A program made the translations under genes and the position numbers. Positions 1-13,681 of a stretch of DNA of 64,000 nucleotides are shown here, piece by piece. The DNA is taken from NCBI GenBank assembly GCA_959347315.1, contig OY365822.1:6373367-6437366 (forward strand). The letters are read 5' to 3'. The notes beneath the pieces were generated by a model, which saw only the letters and a list, made by a program, of their open reading frames with translations, had not been told where the DNA came from and ran no database searches. Source of the stretch: Bimastos eiseni. Taxonomy: Eukaryota; Annelida; Clitellata; Crassiclitellata; Lumbricidae. Each line of letters begins with the position of its first letter. The first letter of the stretch is position 1.

Positions 1-215
1 ACTTACATAATTATGTAGGTCAGGGCATTTGATTCAGCAAATGAAAATTAGCAGCGAAATGCATCCGATCAGTTAGAGACCTGACCTATAAATGTGACCA
101 GTTGTGCAGCAAATGATTTTGATCCATAAGAATGCATAAATTGTATGTCAGCCTACAGCCTGACCCAAATATGTAACCAATGACAATGACCCCTGAAATG
201 CTGTCGTGAACCGAC

Positions 216-3200
216 CTTATTCTGTCGACATTGTTCTTCCAGTAGGAGCACATGTTTCCGAACTTAAGAACAGTCTCTGCCTCGTTATCCGTCGTCAGGG
301 AACGCAAAACTCCCTGCTCAATCTTAGTCCGAAAGTCCTTTGCTAACGGATTGCCAACTCTCTTCCCTGCACCATCCTACAAGTAGAGGCACCAAATGAT
401 CATTTGGGTGGAACACTTGGTCTGTGACTTAACAGTTATAAGTTCGAGCCCGCGATTGGGGACTATCAGCGATCACAGATAAGCTTTAAACAAATATGTA
501 ACCAATATATAACAAAATAAGAAAGTTGCTTCTGTACATTTCTTGGGGATGGATGGAACAATGGTAAAACTCTGGCAAGAAAAGAGGAACATAATCACAA
601 ATCGGGATTGATACCCTCTACCCCATAAAGGTCAACTCAGCCTTCAACTCCCTAGGTGGTGTTGGAAGTATTAACAGTCGGACGTCTTGCATTGGTGCCA
701 TACAGTTAAATTTGACTCGTGTTGAACTTGTTAAAATATGTTACTACCGTAGTCTAACTGCAGATTGTCAGTTCGAATAAACAAGCATGACAATCATAAT
801 TATTATTCAACATCGTCAAGTAGAACTTGGTACCAGCACAAGTACGAGGTACAACTCTTGCCATTCATTGAATATCACTTTCAGGACCTTTGACAACTTA
901 AGGACCCAACAAAAGATGATACATTGTCAAGAGCTTCATAAATGACGCAAACCTTGTGAGGTAGTTTGTAGAACTCACAGCCAGGAACAACATCGAGAAA
1001 GGGACCTTCGCCCAAATGCTCTGATGAAAGTTTTTTCTAATATAAGAATTCAAACACAAATAACAATAAATGGAATATAAGATATCAGGATTAAGTTAAA
1101 TGCAGACTACTATCAATAAGTGAACTGATTTAATATTCCATGGTTATTTTTCGATTTGCAGCTTCATTTTAAAATTTTATAATTCACTGATTAGTTAAAC
1201 TGTAAAACTTACGAGATAATTTTTATCAAACACTGCATGTATTTCTATAAAAGACTTTAAATGTTTAAGTAATGCAATCGATTATTGTAAATCAATAATA
1301 ATAATAATAAAAATAGTAATAATAATAACTGAATTGCTTTGTTTTCAGTTACTTCAAGTGATTAATTCTGAGCTGGGTAAAAAGTACTAAACATCTTGGA
1401 TTGACTACTTAACTTATTAATAAATCATATAATCATTGCTGCACAATATGTTATCGAGAAATCATCTAGAATTGACTACTACTGTCAGCATCTCAGCAAG
1501 AAGATTCTAGAATCTCTGAGAACAAAACAGCATGAGAGAAAAGCAAGGATTACCATACTTCACCAGACAAGTTAAAGAGGTATTCCAAGACAATTTGCCT
1601 TTACCACACTTTGGCTAAGATGCTAAAGAGTTGTAAACCACATTAAGGAAAACACTTCAAACTGTGCATTGTCTGGGCCATTAACAAGCCTAGCCTAAAT
1701 ATACTGAACAAACCTAGCCTAAATATACTGAACAAACCTAGCCTAAATATACTGAACAAACCTAGCCTAAATATACTGAACAAACCTAGCCTAAATATAC
1801 TGAAGAGCCATCTGGAGTAGGCATACCATATCCAACAAACTCGCAGTATTAAGGTTTGACATGCTGTATCCAAAACACAAGCTCACTGACAACATCTCTA
1901 TCCATGGCTCAATCCTTGCATTGACCTACGCTGTGGCATGAACTCCTGTTCTCAGTTCAAACTACGATTCTGTCACGGTTCGATTTGATGTGCCATCGAC
2001 TGATGCACTCAGCAATAGACACGGGCTCAATAAAAGTGCTGATTAATAATAATAATAATAATCCTTCCGCCATCTTAAATCTGGTCTATTCTCTTGGGTA
2101 AATCACACTAAGTCTTGAAATACAATAGTTCTTCTTTTTCTTCTTTTCGTTCTGGCTAGGATTAGCCCTTGCTGGGGATATACAATACAATGCAAATGCA
2201 ATACAATCCATTATAATTCATTTAGCTTCACAACACAGTATAAATAGTCATTTATTACATTTGCAATTACCGATACAAGTAGACTTGCCTGAGTTCTGGA
2301 CGGATGGATCTCGCGCAGATGCTCCCAGAGGTGACTGGCCCCTTCCGACTGATCGGTGGAGTTCTGGATCTGGAGAATGACGTCCTCCAGAGCTTTCTCG
2401 TTCACCGGTAGAGCCCGGGATTGGGCCAGCTCAATCCAGTCTGGTTTAGTCTTCATGCAGACATCAATGAGTGACCTACAGTCATCATATGTCGTCTGAT
2501 TTATATTATCTAAGACTAGACTGGTGCAAAATGTTACAACTCAAGACTGGTGCAAAATGTCACAATGCAAAACTGTTGTAAAATGTTACCATGCCCAGCG
2601 TGGACACACCATCATGGAAAATTACCGTTATTAATTAGAAACTTCTTCATAATATTCAGTTTTGTGATATCACTGTGTAGTTTTCAGTTCAATATGAAGT
2701 GAATATTATGCATCTTAAGCAACCTTGACCATTGACGGACCATTGAATGATCAATTGACCATTGAATTTAAACATTTTGCCAAACTAACATATAGACGTT
2801 CTGAACGATAGAGGTTAGTACAAATCATGAAAGAACCTACTCAAATGGAAAGTCGGCTTTGGATGCGGATGCATCCTCCGACGACTTTCCCTGTGACAGC
2901 TCAAGTTCCTGTCTCATCAGCTCAAGTTCCTCCTCCCTGTAATTGATGCAGGGCACCAGATAACCCCAGCCGTGGGTGGCATTGTAGTGAAGCGGGAAGC
3001 CATCCCACAGCAGCCTCAGCAGCTTTGGCGCCACTCGTCTCTGCATCGTCAGCTTCGATGGCGTCGGAGCAGATTCGCTCCACTCTCGTGTGCACAGCTC
3101 AGAGAACCACCTGTCACAAAATAGCATCTACCCAATAAGCAGGGTGCTCTATTACATTAAGTTCCATCAGCGGTCCTCGACCTTGCTAGTCCAAGTCATA

Positions 3201-6200
3201 AGTAAAGATTAATTAGTTGTTATAGTGTAAGTAGTGTAGTAATCTAATATGAGAAACTGATGACACATATATATATATGTATATAAGATTTAGAACTGTT
3301 TTTTTAATACAAATTCCAAATCGTGAGTCGACCACGTAGGGTCATGATGACCCACAGTTTGAGAACTGCTGCGCTACATGTTAATTCTGTCTGTGTCTGC
3401 TGAAAAATCAAATACTTACGTCCCAATGGCAGGTTTTGGACCACACGGCTAAGTGGCTAACATGCTGGATTGTCAAATCAGCATTAAAGGTTCAAATTCT
3501 CAACAGGAAAATTTTTTTTAACAACTTCAGCTTCATCCCAATTCACTACTGAACTCAGCTACAAATGAGTGCACTGCTGGTGGGAGGCTCAGACAGCAAG
3601 GGATCAAAATGGCAATCTACACTCTAGTGCTGAGAATTTTAATTGAAATGTCATTCATTTGTTTGATAAATATAATTATACACATTTTTGTGATTTAATC
3701 AAAATTAACTACTAATTAAGCGTTAATTTTTCAAAGTTAACCGTTAAAATTAAATTAATTGTTAACAGCCCTAATCTTAATCAAACTCATAGGGTTGGTA
3801 GCAATGTGGAACTTAAGGAGCTGGGAAAGTGATAAAAGTGATGTCGCTATACCCAAGAAAATCGTCTTCTCTAACACTATTAAGAAAAATGTTTAATGTC
3901 ATTTACATTATTGTGGCCAATATGCATCAGACACTTTTTCATCCTCTGGGACCTCTTTAAACACAGACAAATGTGATGTTATGTAATAGAGCACCATGAG
4001 TAGCAAGTTACTTCAAAGTCACTTTCAATGTCAATGAAAGCAAATAGCTAGATAAACGAGACTTTTAATTGTAATACAACAATGGCAATTAGATTAGAAA
4101 TTACATAGCATCATCAATATTGAGCTACTTTTTGGTTGCGATTCAAATTTGATTAAATTCATTCATCATAATTAACAAGTTAATCTATTCAAATTCAAGA
4201 GATAAGCACAGGCTTAGTCTCATCTGGTGACATAAGCACCCCTGTAGCGGCATCGCCTGTGTTACAGCGCTCTAGAAATTGTCCATTTAATAATAATAAT
4301 AATAATAGCAACAATCATTCTGACGTACTTTGGATACAACTGGTCAGACGGATGCTTGGAACCACCATCACTCGATTTGGCCTTTGAGATTTTAGATTTT
4401 GCAGATTTTAAAGACGAATTCTCCTCGCTCTCATCATCATTCTCCTATATAAGACAGTTCTGAATTTGTTATGACTTTTATTAAATTTTTACCTGAAGTT
4501 ACTCAACACTGCTTCATCCGTGCAATACCGGGCTTTCTCGGCTGTAGGCCCAAACATATGTTGCAGTTAAGGACCAATTCCTCTGCCTTTAACTTATCTC
4601 TTAAAATCTCACTTTCAGTTGTGGGTGGGCCAGCAGTGCCATTGGGTAATGTATCTTGAAGGGGCACTATACATTCATTCATTACGAAGATTTATATAGC
4701 ACCCTATCAAGGCTACTACTCAGGAGTGCTCCCGACCAAAACATGGCTGAACAGAACAGTTTTAATGCGAGTATAAAATGAGTTATTGTTTACTGTTAAA
4801 AATAGTAATGTGAATGTCAAAATAATAATGTTAATTTAAAAACTAATACATGTACCAATTGATTGATTGACTTTTCTCTAAGGCAAAGGCACCAAATCTG
4901 CTTGATGCCCAAACACAGAATCCATTATACGAGTACACTTATCTGTTTTCCTTCAGCAAAACAGACACAAAACCGAACAACAGCAAATTGAACGAAACTT
5001 CATGTAAGTCAGACTGTTTAATTGTCTGCGAAAACAAACCTGTGACTTCTTAAATTTAATCTTCTTAGCAGACCAATCCAAATCCCAGAGCCACACGTCC
5101 TTCTTGTAACTATGATCGCAAAACAAAAAAGAAATAACTAGCAAGGCATTATCTCAATTATTACACCCATCCTGTGCAATCAAATCTAATTACCTCAATT
5201 GTTTCCTAATCAGGCAGAGGTTGTCAACACTTTTTTAATGGTGGGCCAGTGGCAATATTTTTCACCAAGTGACAGGCCATAGGTCCAGGGTGCTGAAGGA
5301 GCCTAAGCCAAATAGAGTGGAGGTCTGGAAGGGGCTTGGCAAGCATGTCCCCAGAAACATTTTAAAAATTAAATCTGAAATGGCATATTTTTAGCAGTCA
5401 AACAGTCAATTAGAAGAGGAGGCACTATATAAATTATTAAATGAATGAATGAATGAATTAGGCTTGTAAAATATAAAATCCTCATTTTGATCGTCATTAT
5501 TAATCACAAACATCACATAAAACTCATTAAGCCTCAACAATCACAAATCTAAAATTGTATTCTCAAACTATATAATGTAAAAGAACGACTCTGCTGACCA
5601 GAAAAACATTCTTGGCCGCCATGGCCTAAGATACCAATTGACAACAGCCTCTGATGATATCATTAAAAAATTCAGGTTAAACTCAAATGGATAAGTGAAG
5701 CTATTCAATTTATCATTGTCAACTATGAAATAATAATTACAAGCAGTCATATTAATCAAAATCATAGGGGTTGGTAGAAATAGGGAACCCCTGTAGGTTT
5801 AGGGTGGGTGCCAACTTAATGGCTGCTCTTCCTTTTTATTTAATTTAATTTAAAAAATAATACATGTACCAATTGATTGATTAAACTTTCTCAGTTGATT
5901 GAACATATTCAAATTTGGCACTATAGAATTATACAATAATTAATCATAAACAGTAATCTGTAACTAATACAAATAATCGCACAGGCAGCAACAACTGGCC
6001 GGCCCGCTCACGTCTGGTCCCACGGCTATAGACTCACGGTCACAATGTTATACTATAAAACAACTAGAATTTATGTAACAAAGACAGAATAATATTTCCC
6101 AATAACACTTATCACGAAGGATAACGATAAACCATTCAGCAGACTCAAATGAGGTCATCAGATCGTGGCTTGGCAATGTCTGGTCGGGAGCACCGAGGAG

Positions 6201-9200
6201 CTACATAAATTCACTTACCCTTATAACAACCTGTCTGAAAAAGAAGAGCAGCCATTAAGTTCGCAACCACCCTCATCCTAAACGAACCTTTCGTCTTCCA
6301 AAAGACTGCGAGCATTGTCCGCTAATCGATAGAGCATAGTGTTCACTTCTTGCCGGAGTTCATCAAACTTGGCCTGCGATTGGTCGATATACTTCTTCCA
6401 GTTGTGATTGACAGGTAGGTAGGCCGTCCCCATTTCTAGCATTCCAGCCAAAGTCACTGGATGCGGAAATCTGAATCAACAGGCAGATATTAAAGCTCGA
6501 TGGTAGTCCATTGAAATGAATGTAGTGCATCTGGTTCATAAATGTGCCGCATAATTTACACAGAACCCACTCATGTATTGGACCAACTTCGTGGAATCAC
6601 TTGATATGAAACTTTACAACCATAAATTGCTCTGAAAACGTTCCATGCTCATCGTAGGATGCACCGTTCAGTAGATCTCCTATGTTGATGCATGACAGTT
6701 TTTGTGAGTTAAGACCTACATCTATAAATATGCATAATTACATTTAATCTAAATTGCCTGTCATCGTAAGGTCACCCTTTTGCCTATGTTCCTTTCTCAT
6801 CCCGGCCCTGTTCATGTTATTTTCGTTTTCTCATTATTACCCACTTGTGTGTGGATTCGATATGAATGGTTGAAAATGAACATTTTCCTTTACAAATTTA
6901 TATAACTTATATATAAAAACTGTTTCTTATGTTTTTTCTATTGTAACCATAGCGCATCTGCAGATGGTAATAAAGAATGTACTTACTTATTTACTTATAT
7001 ATACATATATGCAGACCTACACACATACAAGCATATATTTAAAAGTATTGTCACGAACATCAAACTAAACCAGAAAATAAATTATTTGTAAAATCGAAGC
7101 CTGAAAGTTATGGAACCTTAATACGAAGACTTATTACAGCTAACCCAAGACAGAGGAGCATGGAGAACAATGGTCAGATGTGCAGTGGACACCTACGGGC
7201 TTTCAGCCCATGGATCCTGATGATGGTGATAATGATGGTGATGATAATGAATACAATGGAAAACATAGAGCATTACCGCAGCTTAAACTCCGGCCAGATC
7301 TGTTGAAAGACGGCATGGGTGGCCCTCACGTCCTCGGAACAGTAACTCATCAGTAACTGAATAATAGGAAACCAACACACACATTCACCTTCTATCGTCA
7401 TAACAGCAAAACATTTTCCATTCAAAAATGAGAATAACTCGCAAACGTTGTAAATTTTAATTGTCATTGGAAATTTATATAGCACCATCTCAAGAGAAAA
7501 CTAATGAGTCTATAAAGATGTTGAGTGTCGTCAAAACGAGGATTTCACCTGTAATCAAAACAATGCAAAAAGTGGAAGAGTTTGTTTGGTATATTTTCCA
7601 AGAGTACTTTCAATTCGTGAATGCTATATGACCTTGTTCAAAATTGATGCTGTTGTTTATACCTTTTGTGAGCTGCTGTGTGTTTGCTGGTAGTCTAGTA
7701 AAGAATATTCTTACTCGCTTAATTATATTAAACGAAAATGCAACTATTTGATGCAAATCCTAATTAAAGCTTAATACTGCAGCAGACGTCTAAACCAATC
7801 AGCACCAATGCCTCTGTACTGACAAAAGAAAAGTTCTGCCACAAACTTGAGCCAGTTCATGACACAGAAATTGTTAGACTACATCTATTAACAGGCATAT
7901 TTTACTCGTAAACTATGACATTTAAAATCATTTAGACCAGCGGATAGAGCCCTCTGAGTAGATATCTTAAAGGGGCACTATATAAATGCTTGATTACATT
8001 ACATTATCAGTGCTTAGCACTGTAAGATGATTTAGGCAAAAAAGCTATTAGGAAAATAAACAAGTCACTCTATATCTATGCCATCTGCAGATGGGAATCC
8101 ATTGGTTGGTTCCACGTTTGTGCATGGGCCCACCACTGGTCACTCCCTTCAGCTTATTGTGCATAGTTTTGCTAACTAAAGTTAGCAAAAAAAACTAAAA
8201 ATGTCAGATGTCATTTTGTAATGACATCTGACATCATATTGCCCAGCACAGATAAGGGGCGCTGCAAAAATTCTCAAATTAAAATCAAATGAAAATTAAA
8301 ACAGCATAAAAATAAATGCACTCAGATCACAGTGACAAAAACGTCTCCGCTAACAACAAAACCGGAGTTAAAACCGAGAACATCACAGCGACCTGGAAAT
8401 TTTCCTTTACGTCTTCGATGTTGCCAGTGATGAAGACTTCACGAAGATGTTTCTCAAGTGGCTCCCCCTTGCAGTACAGCTGATAGACATCACTCAGGTT
8501 GTTCAGGCTACTCTCTTTCGTCCATTCGAAACTCTGCAACGAGAAACCTCACCCTGACAACTCCCAAACATTGATTATTACTTGCAAACATTGATTATTG
8601 CTCGCAAACATTGGTTATTACTCCCAGACATTGATTAATGCGCATCAACTATGGCAATTGAATGCTATACAGCGCATTAGCACAATTTTATAATTATAAT
8701 TATTATTAGCTAAATTTAAAATGCGCACACGGTCACACTAAACTGTTGATCTCAGATGCAAGTAGTCAGCTACTGGGAGAAGACACTCTATAGTGCCTAG
8801 GGCATAAGAGTACTTTCAAATTAAGACTAATCAGACTAATTCACAGGTACAGCTGTAGTTATCATTTGCTCCTTTTCTCTTTACACGGAGAGCTGTGGTA
8901 ATGTAATGCAGTATTTATATAGTGTCCCATCAAGAAATCAACTCAGAGGCATTCTCTGCACTGGCTTAAATGATGTTAAAGCACAGCGAATGAATAAAAT
9001 ACAACTGCTGGCAAAACTATGCACAGTAAGCCAAAAAGAGTATCCATTGGTTGGCTCATGCACAAACGTGAAACCAACCAACGGATTCCCATCGACAGCT
9101 GACAGATGGCATGGATGTATACTCTTACGCAACATCGTAAATTGGGTGCAAAAAGTCTTGTATCGTACGGAAAATGTTCCACGTTTCGTGTTTTCTTCCT

Positions 9201-10953
9201 CGTGCTCCAACACCTCCTTCCGCTTGCTGCCGGCCTTCTTGGCAACGTACAGGACTCTCTGGAGACTCGTCAGACCAGACACGGCAATGTGCAGAGACAT
9301 CGTATCAAGAAAACGAGTCTTTGGACCCTAAACAAACCCACAAGGGACAGTAATGTAAGACATCGGTACTACATGTAATCAGTCGATTACCACATACCTC
9401 CAAAAGTCACAACTTTGGTTAATTATATAGAAAACATTCAAAAGTCCTACAAATACATTACAACCAAAAGTAACAAGCCTCTGATTTGCATTATTGTTCC
9501 TCTGATGTTAATTTTCGCATTTCCAGACCTTCGATTCACATTTATGCATGACCTTTCATGCTTTAAAAAGGTTGATGATGCTCCTTTATAAAGTTCAGAA
9601 GCACACACTGATACCGACAATAGGAAACATTATCAACCACAAAAAGACCTAAAGACACTCTAAAAAAAATCCACTTACCACAAGAATGCAGAAATTCAAA
9701 TCAATGAAGTATTCATCAACCAAAGTTACCCCTTTCTACTAATCCTATTTATGCACTTTAACTCATCCCATGAATGTCATTTTCCACTAAGTTAGTATGC
9801 ATTGTTATATCCGAAATTTCTTTCTTTCTACAATGTTCTAATTAAATAAACATATAACTGATTCAATTTAAACACACCGAGATTAAATCGATGACACCTA
9901 GTGTGTTAAATCCTGCATTAAAATGAGCCCAAGAAGCAAATAGAATTGTGAACATTCAAGAAAATATCATTATCATTACATAAATGAAACTTTGAGATTA
10001 CACCATTTACCATGAAAATAAACTGTGAGATCATATCATTTATATAGTGTTTATGTAGTGCACACATTGTTACATAAACAAAACTGAAAGATTACAGCAT
10101 TTACCATTACGTAGTACTGTTCACGTATAAACGATCGGTCAAATCCTACGTTGTGGCCAATGACAACGCGAGGACGCCAATGATTCTCCATTCCAGCACG
10201 AAAGCTTCCAGAAGTTTCGAGCGGCAGCAAGTCTTCGGGGACGAGATCTCCCGACTGCCTTGCTCCATCCACACCATCCTCAAACAACTGAGCACCACAC
10301 CATGAGTACCTAGAAGCCAGAAAGTTTTGTACATGTGTAACCAACTGCAGTGCACAGCAACTGCACTAATGTGCAATGATTCAGCTTACTAATGGATGGA
10401 ACGAGCATTGCAACAGCAGCACCATAGCAGTTCATTGACTGCAATAATTTCCATTCAACAGAAGCTGTATGCAAAGGCTACAACCAGTAGCCTTAACTTA
10501 ACTACATACACACACTCACACACACACATAAAAACACACACACACACCCACCCACACACACATGCACTCATACACACACACATATACACACACATGCACA
10601 CACACATATATAATAAAGACAATTTATATTGCGCCGTAACACAACCATACCGCTACAAGGGCGCCTAATTATATAATTTCTTCATGGCGGAGTCATATAT
10701 ATATACATATATATAATATACACAGACCTCTATCATGCAGTGTCATGCATTTTCGGCTTTGGCCCAACTGCTTGGAATGGCTCCCATTGCATTTTCGGCT
10801 TATGCCTAGGATCTCACTATCCGCTTTCTATTCTACTTTGAAATCTGTCTCCTTCGGCCAAAGCTGGTATTCTTGAAGATGCCCTATATCATGTTTCATA
10901 GATTGATTGACATATATTTATAACAGATATTCGACAACAAGCTTACCAAGAAT

Positions 10954-11009
<56 letters not shown>

Positions 11010-11688
11010 TGTATTCCTGGATATAAATATCAACAGCATACGACACTATGATGTTCAATATATAATCAGCATACCAAGCTGTTTTAGAGACGGCTGTGGC
11101 AATCGTAGGACGTGAACCGGCCGTCATAAGCACTTCAACGTCGAACACCAAGCCGTCTTCATCCGGGTAAGGAACAGCATAACATTGCCTCTTGGCGGAG
11201 TCATACTTCGTCCATCCTGGACGCAGTATCCAGCGTCTGGGTCTCAGAGGCAGGGCGCACTCTGCCAGGGCGTCGGCATAGTCCCCGTATGGTCTGATCT
11301 GTTGCAGGGCCAGCGTTCGAAAATGTTCGTCAATATTTTTGCCAAAAAGGGGGGGCAGCGGAAGGGTTGCTTCCGCCATAACGGTCGTCTTTTTATCGTG
11401 GAGGCCGTGCTTTCGGAGGTGAGCGTCGATCTCGGATTTCTTTTTGCTGTCAAGAGATGCCATTGGACAGTCCTTGAAGATCTGTTCGTGAAGTGCACTC
11501 GATAGCATCTGAATGCCGATCGCGTTGAACCGATCCTGCGACGTACAAGTTTTGTCGGTGACCTTGGGTCTGTCGATAGTGGCATCTTGCTGGTTGACTG
11601 CTCGACAGTACCTTGGAAACGAAAACTGAGTGCCTCTTCTGGAACAGAGCTGTAACGACCCATTCAACTGGTTCGCGATACGAAACAT
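216..11688 (-). CDS. POLG: DNA polymerase gamma catalytic subunit, 5' two thirds (runs off left edge)
   Basis: Mitochondrial replicative polymerase (family A, with 3'-5' proofreading), acting in the matrix. Eleven coding exons read right to left with compatible splice phases: 11075-11688, 10105-10309, 9169-9327, 8393-8533, 7277-7356, 6288-6470, 5040-5109, 4329-4444, 2841-3110, 2289-2475 and 216-376, about 728 codons. The start at 11688 gives an acid-free Arg-containing N-terminus ([19 protein letters not shown]) typical of a mitochondrial presequence. Exonuclease motifs are visible: Exo I FDVEV, Exo [17 protein letters not shown], Exo [13 protein letters not shown]. Spacer-domain landmarks [15 protein letters not shown] and GWGYLVP follow. 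Exon 216-376 matches the region VGNPLAKDF of the family. Polymerase motifs A, B and C are outside the window. Exon 2289-2475 is the least certain and would use a GC donor (CAG/gcaagt). A stretch expected between it and 216-376 was not found. Order and motifs make the family call firm. Confidence 0.95.
388..480 (+). mobile_element. tRNA-derived SINE head relic
   Basis: Contains a B-box-like stretch (AGTTCGAGCCC) about 45 bases after a weak A-box-like stretch, immediately beside a POLG exon acceptor at 376. It does not fold as a proper tRNA by eye, so I read it as a SINE relic. Low certainty. Confidence 0.3.
1684..1804. repeat. 24-bp minisatellite, about 5 copies, POLG intron
   Basis: Five near-identical tandem copies of a 24-bp unit containing CTAGCCTAAATATACTGAAC. 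The minus-strand reading (LFSIFRLG repeated) is a by-product of the unit being a multiple of three. It lies in the intron between the 2289-2475 and 216-376 exons. The rest of that interval (377-2288) holds AAT microsatellites near 1290-1330 and 2046-2062 and no exon I could recognise. Confidence 0.9.
3433..3530 (+). mobile_element. tRNA-derived SINE head in POLG intron
   Basis: ACGGCTAAGTGGCTAAC resembles an RNA polymerase III A box and GGTTCAAATTC, some 45 bases on, resembles a B box. An A-rich stretch follows (near 3510-3520). The layout fits a decayed tRNA-like SINE head rather than a functional tRNA. It sits in the 3111-4328 intron. Confidence 0.45.
5805..6280. repeat. inverted-repeat (MITE-like) element in POLG intron
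   Basis: AACTTAATGGCTGCTCTTC near 5814-5832 recurs inverted near 6240-6265, with a matching AGGGTGG side on each outer flank. The arms are about 35 bases with a few mismatches and enclose about 400 bases of AT-rich sequence. The right arm touches the donor side of the 6288-6470 exon. Probably a non-autonomous DNA element; family not recognised. Confidence 0.55.
10505..10612. repeat. CA/CACACG-type microsatellite
   Basis: Imperfect CA repeat of about 105 bases in the first POLG introns, followed by a segment (10617-10670) sharing CTACAAGGGCGC with 16675-16716. No coding content. Confidence 0.85.
10953..11010. repeat. compound CA/TA microsatellite
   Basis: CA repeat running into a TA repeat, about 65 bases downstream of the donor of the first POLG exon (minus strand). 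Likely assembly-length uncertain. Confidence 0.85.
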
Positions 11689-13579
11689 TGCGGTGTAGAT
11701 AAATCTTTCAAATCATGTTTTGGCGGACGACTGTATACCTGTAGAGTCTACAAAACAAGGATGGATGGATCCAGGGTCTAACGACAGCTTTTGACAACAA
11801 AGGCCATTGCGGTCGACAGAAATTTGTTTGGCATATTGCAGCACTAAAACAAGGAACAGTTTATCCGTCAGTTTATACTGTATACACGTAGTACAGATCC
11901 ACATTTTTGGTTATAAAGTATCAATATATCATGCATGCACCAGTTAATGGATTTTAAGAAGGTGCAACTCAACAGTGTATCTAACTGTTAATGTACTGCA
12001 CGCATCTATTATTCTTAGTCTGAAAGCATCAAGATAAATGCGTGTCTCAATATCGTATTTGAAATAATGCAACTTTTACATGACAAACTATCATTAGTTC
12101 TGCTACAATAATATTGTGCTAATTGTGTAAGTTGTGTATACTGTACACAACCTCATCACGCCAAATCAGTTTCAATGGACTCAATCAGATTGCAATCTAA
12201 CATTTTAGAAAGTACTACTTTAAGATCAAACTCATCCATTGTGCTCCATGCCCGAACCAGTGAGATTACTAACGAATAATACAGACTTCAAGCGCTAGTT
12301 TTTAATCCGAACGGTTGATTCTGCGATGGAGAAAATAACGATTTATAGCAATGAAATTCACCCGAAGCCCTCTCTAAGCGTACTTATTAACCGTACCCGG
12401 TTTGTAACTCGGAACGTGGGTTTGCAAGTCACGTGTAGTAAACAAATGTTTAAATATAGTTTATCGTGCCTCTTAAACACCCCGTGCACGATATGTTTAT
12501 TAAGTTACTGTTCGGGACACTGTTCTGTAATAAACCATCTACATTCGTTAACATATTTCACATTTCAGTTAAGTAAAAGTAACTTATACTATTAGTTGTA
12601 TTATGCAGCAAGTAGATATTACTTCGAGATTCTACACAGATTAGTTATGAATCAATACTAAAGAGGGACACGGAGGATGACGATCCAGGCACGCTCGGTT
12701 TTACAATAATTGCCAATTAACAGCATTTTGATTTCGACGCTAATGATTTAACTTACTGGTGTTATAAAACTGTAGGGCATGCCGCTAAGTCTTTAAAAGC
12801 AGGCATAACGAGGTCAAAAAACAAAAACCGACAAGTCTGAGCTAAACGGATTGATGGAAACGTTGTAAAGAGCGGCAAATCCAGGCTTAGAGCCAAGGTA
12901 GAACGAAGCTGCTAAACACGAACGATAAGGATATAATGTTTGGTCCTTGGGTATAATGACATATTATGCCACAATATTCTTTGTCGACGCTGCTGCATTT
13001 GTTGCCATGGGACGTCGTTAATAAAACTTCGGATCGCTGACTAGTCCAAGGAAGATGGGCGAATAAACTTATTTTAGTGTAATGAATCACATAATTTTCG
13101 TCGCCAAAGCGTCGCATCTAGATTTCTATGCATAGGCCTACGTATGTTAATTTTCACAGATATCTATGGTTGTCACTGAAGATCTGAGTGGTTTTGGTTG
13201 GCAGACGCCGGCCTCTGATTGGCTGAGGGCGTGTGTGCTGTTGACGCTTCAGCCAACCAGGCAGCTTCTTCCTTGACTGACCACCAGATGGCGTTTCGAA
13301 CGTATGATGTTGCAAACGCTCGCTTAGCCGGGATTGCATCGCGTGCAAGATAGAACCATTCACGGAGGTTTAAAATATAACCTGTCGGCACAGTGTCAGT
13401 TGATATGGTAGAACGGAAGATGTCGGGTATAGTAAGCATGACTGGGCGACATAGGCTGGAACTAATAACATTAGTCCAAGGTATAGACAATAATCTTATT
13501 TTATATGACGAGCGTTAGATGCAGCCTTCGACGTTGTACCGTGTCCTTGTCTGAAGGTACCTTACCAATCACCCCAACC
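11689..13579. other. POLG / squalene synthase head-to-head spacer
   Basis: About 1.9 kb between the POLG start codon (minus) and the first squalene synthase first exon (plus). No exon was recognised. Inverted CCAAT motifs (for example ATTGG at 13218-13222) lie in a GC-richer patch at 13200-13350, suggesting promoter sequence for the plus-strand exon, possibly serving both directions. Small open frames here have no recognisable protein features. Confidence 0.5.
13565..13577 (+). promoter_or_regulatory. candidate overlapping CCAAT box and sterol response element
   Basis: CCAAT at 13565-13569 overlaps ATCACCCCAA at 13568-13577, a 9 of 10 match to the classical SRE-1 core ATCACCCCAC bound by SREBP, which needs a nearby NF-Y (CCAAT) site in cholesterol genes. 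It lies only 2 bases before the ATG at 13580, so it may be untranslated-leader sequence that matches by chance. Seen in sequence; function is inference. Confidence 0.3.
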
Positions 13580-13681
13580 ATGGAGCTACTGAGGTCTTGG
13601 AAAAACCCTGAGGAAGTCTATGCCCTACTCAGGTTTAAGCTTGGAGCGGGAAACAAAGCCCTTTCCAGGAACGATGATTCG
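13580..13681 (+). CDS. FDFT1: orphan/alternative squalene synthase first exon
   Basis: 102-base exon, 34 codons, starting [20 protein letters not shown] and ending at a strong donor (TCG/gtaagt). It matches the first exons of copies A, C and D in length, phase and sequence, but no exons 2-8 follow before copy A's own first exon at 18336. It has a good start context (ACCATGG). Two readings: an alternative, perhaps ancestral, first exon that splices into copy A exon 2 at 18990, or the remnant of a lost fifth copy. Its clean frame and donor favour use. The leader differs from the A/C/D leader, so it has a different promoter. Confidence 0.8.

Noticed and set aside
1684..1804. CRISPR-like array
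   Set aside because: Units are contiguous without spacers and this is animal nuclear DNA; it is a minisatellite.
8906..9378. Plus-strand frame of 141 codons
   Set aside because: Antisense shadow of the POLG exon 9169-9327; the minus strand carries the conserved protein.
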